A stretch of DNA of 64,000 nucleotides from NCBI GenBank assembly GCA_947579605.1, contig OX388325.1, positions 15,371,572 through 15,435,571 of the forward strand, in the 5' to 3' direction. Origin of the DNA: Athripsodes cinereus. Taxonomy: Eukaryota; Arthropoda; Insecta; Trichoptera; Leptoceridae. Shown in pieces: positions 60,114 to 64,000 of this stretch; the stretch's first letter is position 1; every line of letters starts with the position of its first letter. The position numbers and the translations under genes were made by a program. The notes below the pieces were generated by a model. The model was not told the origin of the DNA. It searched no databases and saw nothing but the letters and a program-made list of their open reading frames with translations.

Positions 60114-60544
60114 AATTATGGAATTTTGCTACGAGTGTATACCGACAAAATTAATAGGTAGTATTCTTCTTTTTTGTTCACTCATAGAACAAATCCTGTG
60201 TAGGTACACCAATGTTGGCATGCCAATGTTTAGGAGGTAAATAATTATTTTGACAGCATTGTTAGGAGATTTGGACATCCAAATAGTATCCAATGTAAAT
60301 TTTACGAATGTGAAAAAGTCTCAACACTCAAAGTTTTGTTTGTTATTGTTATTTTGCGTATTCTCTTTTTCGTTGTAAAATAAAACAAAATAAACTACAT
60401 TTCGCTACGAACTGAAGTCTTTATCTTATCTTTGACACGATATACTTTCTCTTGAAACGCTTTTTAACAGTCTATTGTCATACTGACTAGCTTTAAAGCA
60501 CGGTTCCGAATAGGGTACGGATTAGGGAAAATCAAGCTATTGAA

Positions 60545-60650
60545 AATCTATCATGATTGGACACACTCTAAAATTCCGATATTTTTTCTATGTGACCTTA
60601 CGGTGTCGCTTATTCTAAGCTAGTACTTGATTGATTTGGTAAAATTTGCT
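60545..60650. repeat. dispersed repeat shared with 31880-31965
   Basis: ACACTCTAAAATTCCGATAT, TATGTGACCTTACGGTGTCG, TTATTCTAAGCTAG; inverted relative to the 31.9-kb copy. Confidence 0.55.
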
Positions 60651-60896
60651 TTGGCATTAATTGAGCGTATGATAATTAATATTATATTTAACACAATTAT
60701 TTTACATCAAAAAATAAGGGACGGATAGAGTGAGTCTCAGTGACATGTAATAGTCTTGGAAGGAAGTGAAATACTTTTTTTTTTTACTAAACACTCTTTT
60801 TAATTAATTAATTAATTTATATCAAAATTATATTAATAACTCCAATTTAATAATACTACCTACTAGATGTAAAAGCTAGTAAGTAATACTGACTGA

Positions 60897-61013
60897 CAAA
60901 CCTCATCGGTGAATTTAAGATGTAAAATGTCTCCTTTTTCTCTTATATCACCTGCCTTTTACAGGACAATCAAAAACTTACAGAGAAGAGTGGGAGACTA
61001 ATTCTTTTGCCAG
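60897..61013 (-). mobile_element. (TAG)n-SINE fragment
   Basis: Reversed: CACCTGGCAAAAGAATTAGT, CTCCCACTCTTCTCTGTAAG, CCTGTAAAAGGCAGGTG, GATGAGGTTTG. Tail and right half absent. Confidence 0.6.
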
Positions 61014-61034
61014 GTGGCGGAATATATAACACCT

Positions 61035-61088
61035 CTGTATAATACCTCTGTACGGTTCCTCACGGAACTGTACAGAGGTATTATACAG
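61035..61088. repeat. near-perfect hairpin
   Basis: CTGTATAATACCTCTGTACG and its complement ACTGTACAGAGGTATTATACAG, one mismatch, around GGTTCC.TCAC.GGAAC. Possible small foldback remnant. Confidence 0.75.
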
Positions 61089-61595
61089 GGGTCAGTAATT
61101 AGGTACCCAACTGTTCTGTTATCTACTTAGAGATAATAAAAATATCAGCACAAAGGGCACCCGTTAAGCAAACACCTTCACCACAACACCTTTCCTCTCC
61201 GCCTACCTGACATTTTGTGGTAGCTTAATGTATTTTGTACATTTTGACCTGTAATTGGAATTGTGACCTTTCTACCCTTTATTGTTATTTGTTGTATTGT
61301 TAAGCCAGACTAAGTTGATAATGTATTGTTCTAATTAATTACCGCTGCAAGGGCACACTTTAAGGGGAGGGACAGTTCAGTTTATCTCAGACTAAAGGCA
61401 GAGCTAGGACTATTTCTAGGAGAGGAGCATTTAAGTTAAGCTCAAATCACCCAATGGATGGATAGGGGGTCATCTAGTAATTTCCGAGATTTGTCAGTCG
61501 GAGTGTGACAAAAGCTTTGATATCATGTGTGTGTCAAAATATTATTATTCTAAATAAGAAAACTGTAAAAAAAAATCTTTACAAAGGACATGACA
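61089..61595. other. unassigned stretch
   Basis: A purine-rich AAGGGGAGGGACAG near 61361 recalls a polypurine tract, but no LTR partner is visible. No coding sequence. Confidence 0.3.
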
Positions 61596-61880
61596 TATGG
61601 ACTCAAAAGTATTATGGTTTTTCCATTTCCCGAAACATGAAGTGTGCCCCTCTTATGTTTGGTTTTATCAATACTACTTAAATTTTGTACTTAGTTTTTT
61701 ATTCTTTATGTATTTTTTATTGCATAGTTCCGTATGGACTCAAAGACGATTATAGTTTTTCCATTTCCCGAAATATAAAGTATGCCCCCTGTTATGTTTG
61801 GTGTTATAGTACCAATATTTGGATTTTAAAATCAGTTTATACCTATTCAACTTTCCTTTCGTAATTTTTATTGCGTAGTT
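61596..61880 (+). repeat. 137-bp tandem duplication
   Basis: TATGGACTCAAA, GTTTTTCCATTTCCCGAAA, GTTATGTTTGGT and TTTTTATTGC.TAGTT occur in order twice, from 61596 and from 61733. Confidence 0.75.
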
Positions 61881-62000
61881 TTCAGTAACCCTGTAATATG
61901 GTTTTTGTGAATATTTTTATATAATATCTTTGCTACCTACGTTTTTTTTTCTTATTTATAATATGTTTTATTTTGTCTTTTATCCAGCAATAATGTTAAA

Positions 62001-62080
62001 CAACTGTCAAGTTGGCAGAGGCAACTGTCAAGTTGGCAGAGGCAACTGTCAAGTTGGCAGAGGCAACTGTCAAGTTGGCA
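62001..62080 (+). repeat. 21-bp minisatellite, four copies
   Basis: Exact copies of CAACTGTCAAGTTGGCAGAGG, the last one truncated. CAACTGTCAAGTTG is itself an imperfect palindrome. Confidence 0.95.
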
Positions 62081-62394
62081 TTATATTTATTTATTCCAAT
62101 ATACGGCGTGAGCCTTTTACACGAAGATTATAATGACAGACATAAAAAGTAAATTCATACAAGACAAGGAGTAACCACGATAAAAAGAACAATACAAAAT
62201 AATATATTTTTTAATACTTAAAACTAAAACTTGTTAAAAATTAATTAATATATCTAAGTAAAATAAAACAGAAGTAAAATAGAACAAATTATCATAATGA
62301 GGAAATATAAAATTACTCAAATATTTAATTATAAAATTTAAATACAACAATTTTAGATTTGTTTGAGTTGTCTCAAGTAAAAAATAGGAAGGTC

Positions 62395-62620
62395 TTCCAC
62401 ATTTCTTTGAAAATTATTGTAAAATGCAGGTGTCAGTAGGTATAAGACATGGATTCATACAAAAAAATTAATTCATTAATAAAGTAGATACCAATCATCC
62501 CGAATGTCTTAATTTTATTATAATAAGCACGGAGGACAACTTACATGTTTATTACAAACCTACAGGCAGCTGGCTATTCGGCTTGTAAGATATTATGGAT
62601 TGATGACATGGACAGATAGA
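62395..62620 (+). mobile_element. old (TAG)n-SINE copy
   Basis: GTAAAATGCAGGTGTCAG, then CATCCCGAATGTCTTAATTT, CGGAGGACAACTTACATGTT and GCTTGTAAGATATTATGG. Strongly diverged from 34886. Confidence 0.5.
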
Positions 62621-62892
62621 GAGTAAAAATATTAGATCTGAATTCTAGGGGAGATCAGCTGTAGTTGTTTTTTTTCTTTACCAGAATGATATTTCTAAAA
62701 CTTTAGTTTTGTTACTTTTGCCTACTACTCTCATACCACTTGGAAACTTTGCCCCCGCCCTTGGGTAAGCCGCGCTGTGCCACCCTTGCTCTTTAGCATT
62801 CTTGTATACCTTCAATATAGTTCTATTAAGATGTTCTAGAAGTATTTACATAATTAAAACAATAAATCTAAATAAACAAAAGCCTCTATTTA

Positions 62893-63020
62893 CTCTACCT
62901 ACCTATACCATCACGGCTAATCCCACATGTGGGGTAGCCAACAAATCAGCTCCTCTCCATGCCAACAAAAATTAACACAAGCAAACCTCATCGCTGGCGA
63001 GTCTTTAAAAATGACATCAC
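62893..63020 (-). mobile_element. (TAG)n-SINE fragment
   Basis: Reversed: GCAAACCTCATCGCTGGCGA region in antisense, GGCTACCCCACATGTGGGAT and GCCGTGATGGTATAGGTAGG. The tail is degraded. Confidence 0.55.
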
Positions 63021-63045
63021 AAACATCTATAGGTAAGTAAGGCCG

Positions 63046-64000
63046 ATAAAATTTTCTTTCCACGACGCATATTTTTGAAGCTGCTTATAGTACCTATTCA
63101 AATTTACCTAAGGCTGGGGGGTTTTATTATAAAAATAATATATTTGTGGCATAGGGGTGTTGATGGCTTGAGTTATAAAAGGTACATGGGGACCAATTTT
63201 TCAATATACCCTTAGGTTTTGTGAAGAATCTACATCTAAACTGAATTACTCTAGTGTTTACTATCTAAATAAATTAGACTAATAATTATGTTGCTCTAAA
63301 TTGTAAGGAAGAATTAGAGAAAGGGATCTTCAAGATGCCTCCCAAGTCAAATATTTAAGTACCTACCTATTATTATTACTTTTATCATTGTCTATACTAC
63401 TGCTGTTGGCGCGTAGAATAAGTGGACTGTATTTGCGGAATGTAGGAAAGAAAGACACTCAAAGAATTTGCACATGTAGCAAGAATCAAGAAACATGAAA
63501 TTCCTACCTTTGTTCAAGGAGAAGTCGAAAGATGGAAATCCTTGAATCTCTTCCGTCCTTTTGCACCACACGACACAATTAAAAATACATGATATTTTTA
63601 AGAATTGTAAAGAGAATGATGCTGCGTTGATGAATGTTTAAGAAAGTAATTTTGAAATATGCGATGCGGTATACGGTAATAATATTTTTTATGCGTTAGT
63701 ACGAATGCGAGTATGCGACGGTAACTTAGCGCGTATCAAATTGTACTGATGACCTTGACCGCCCAGAGGGGACATTGAAGAGAAAAGTAGTATAAAAGAT
63801 TCCCACGACGGCGGTTTTGGCCGGCCGGCCCTTCAGGCCTCCCTAATGGCCCGCCCGTGAGGACAATTTTGGTTTGAATGTGCAGATAAGTAGGAGTTAA
63901 AGACTCCTGAGGTATCCGGGTGTGTGGTGGATCTTTCTTCAATGATGACCTTGACGTACTCGTTCAGACGATTCCAAGGTAAGGTAGCGAAAAGGGAACA
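63046..64000. other. gene-free end of window with a GC-rich block
   Basis: 63755-63960 is much more GC-rich than its surroundings (GGCCGGCCGGCCC, GGCCCGCCCGTGAGG, GATGACCTTGACG twice at 63750 and 63945). It may be the edge of another retroposon. The 68-codon minus-strand frame over it shows no domain. Confidence 0.35.

Noticed and set aside
63736..63942. Pro-rich 68-codon frame as a coding exon
   Set aside because: Driven by GC-rich sequence; no domain and no splice support inside the window.

Overview
The window looks like an AT-rich insect nuclear genome segment. It contains spliced eukaryotic genes with GT-AG introns (ribosomal protein S23, the RNA polymerase II subunit RPB9 and a CAP-superfamily protein) in a sea of transposable elements. 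A moth or butterfly is the most likely source. The support is a Helitron ending in the form familiar from Lepidoptera, a recurrent LINE 3' terminus (GTTAGTTGGAAGA...ATCGC...GCGATAAACTCGCC...AATAAA), tRNA-derived SINEs and a BEL/Pao element. This is inference from repeat style; no species can be named.

Layout. 1-7.0 kb is non-coding and holds several MITEs and a 30-bp satellite-like array. 7.0-11.25 kb is the RpS23 gene on the minus strand, with three coding exons and a hAT element in its second intron. 11.36-12.23 kb is a MITE split by a 5'-truncated LINE that carries an unusual inverted copy of its own flank. 12.97-13.37 kb is intronless RPB9 on the plus strand, divergent from RpS23. 13.4-30 kb is gene-free and dominated by hAT, Harbinger-like and foldback MITEs, SINEs and LINE ends. 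29.99-32.53 kb is the 3' part of a CAP-domain (GAPR-1-like) gene on the minus strand, in four exons; its 5' exons were not found. 32.6-49.7 kb is dense nested transposon territory. 49.73-56.36 kb is a foldback DNA element interrupted by a very young BEL/Pao LTR retrotransposon (50.32-55.84 kb). Its two 468-bp LTRs look identical, it has a 5-bp target duplication, and its single open frame lacks the capsid core and the integrase catalytic core. 56.4-64 kb is again MITEs, SINEs, LINE scraps and tandem repeats.

The host genes do not form a pathway. RpS23 and RPB9 are housekeeping genes transcribed away from each other, and the CAP gene is independent. The biology of interest is the transposons: internally deleted but ORF-preserving BEL/Pao, a MITE family with 3-bp CWG target duplications, several layers of element-into-element insertion with intact target duplications, a perfect 96-bp-arm palindrome, and a LINE junction with an inverted flank copy. 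No CRISPR array, operon, rRNA gene or convincing functional tRNA gene is present.
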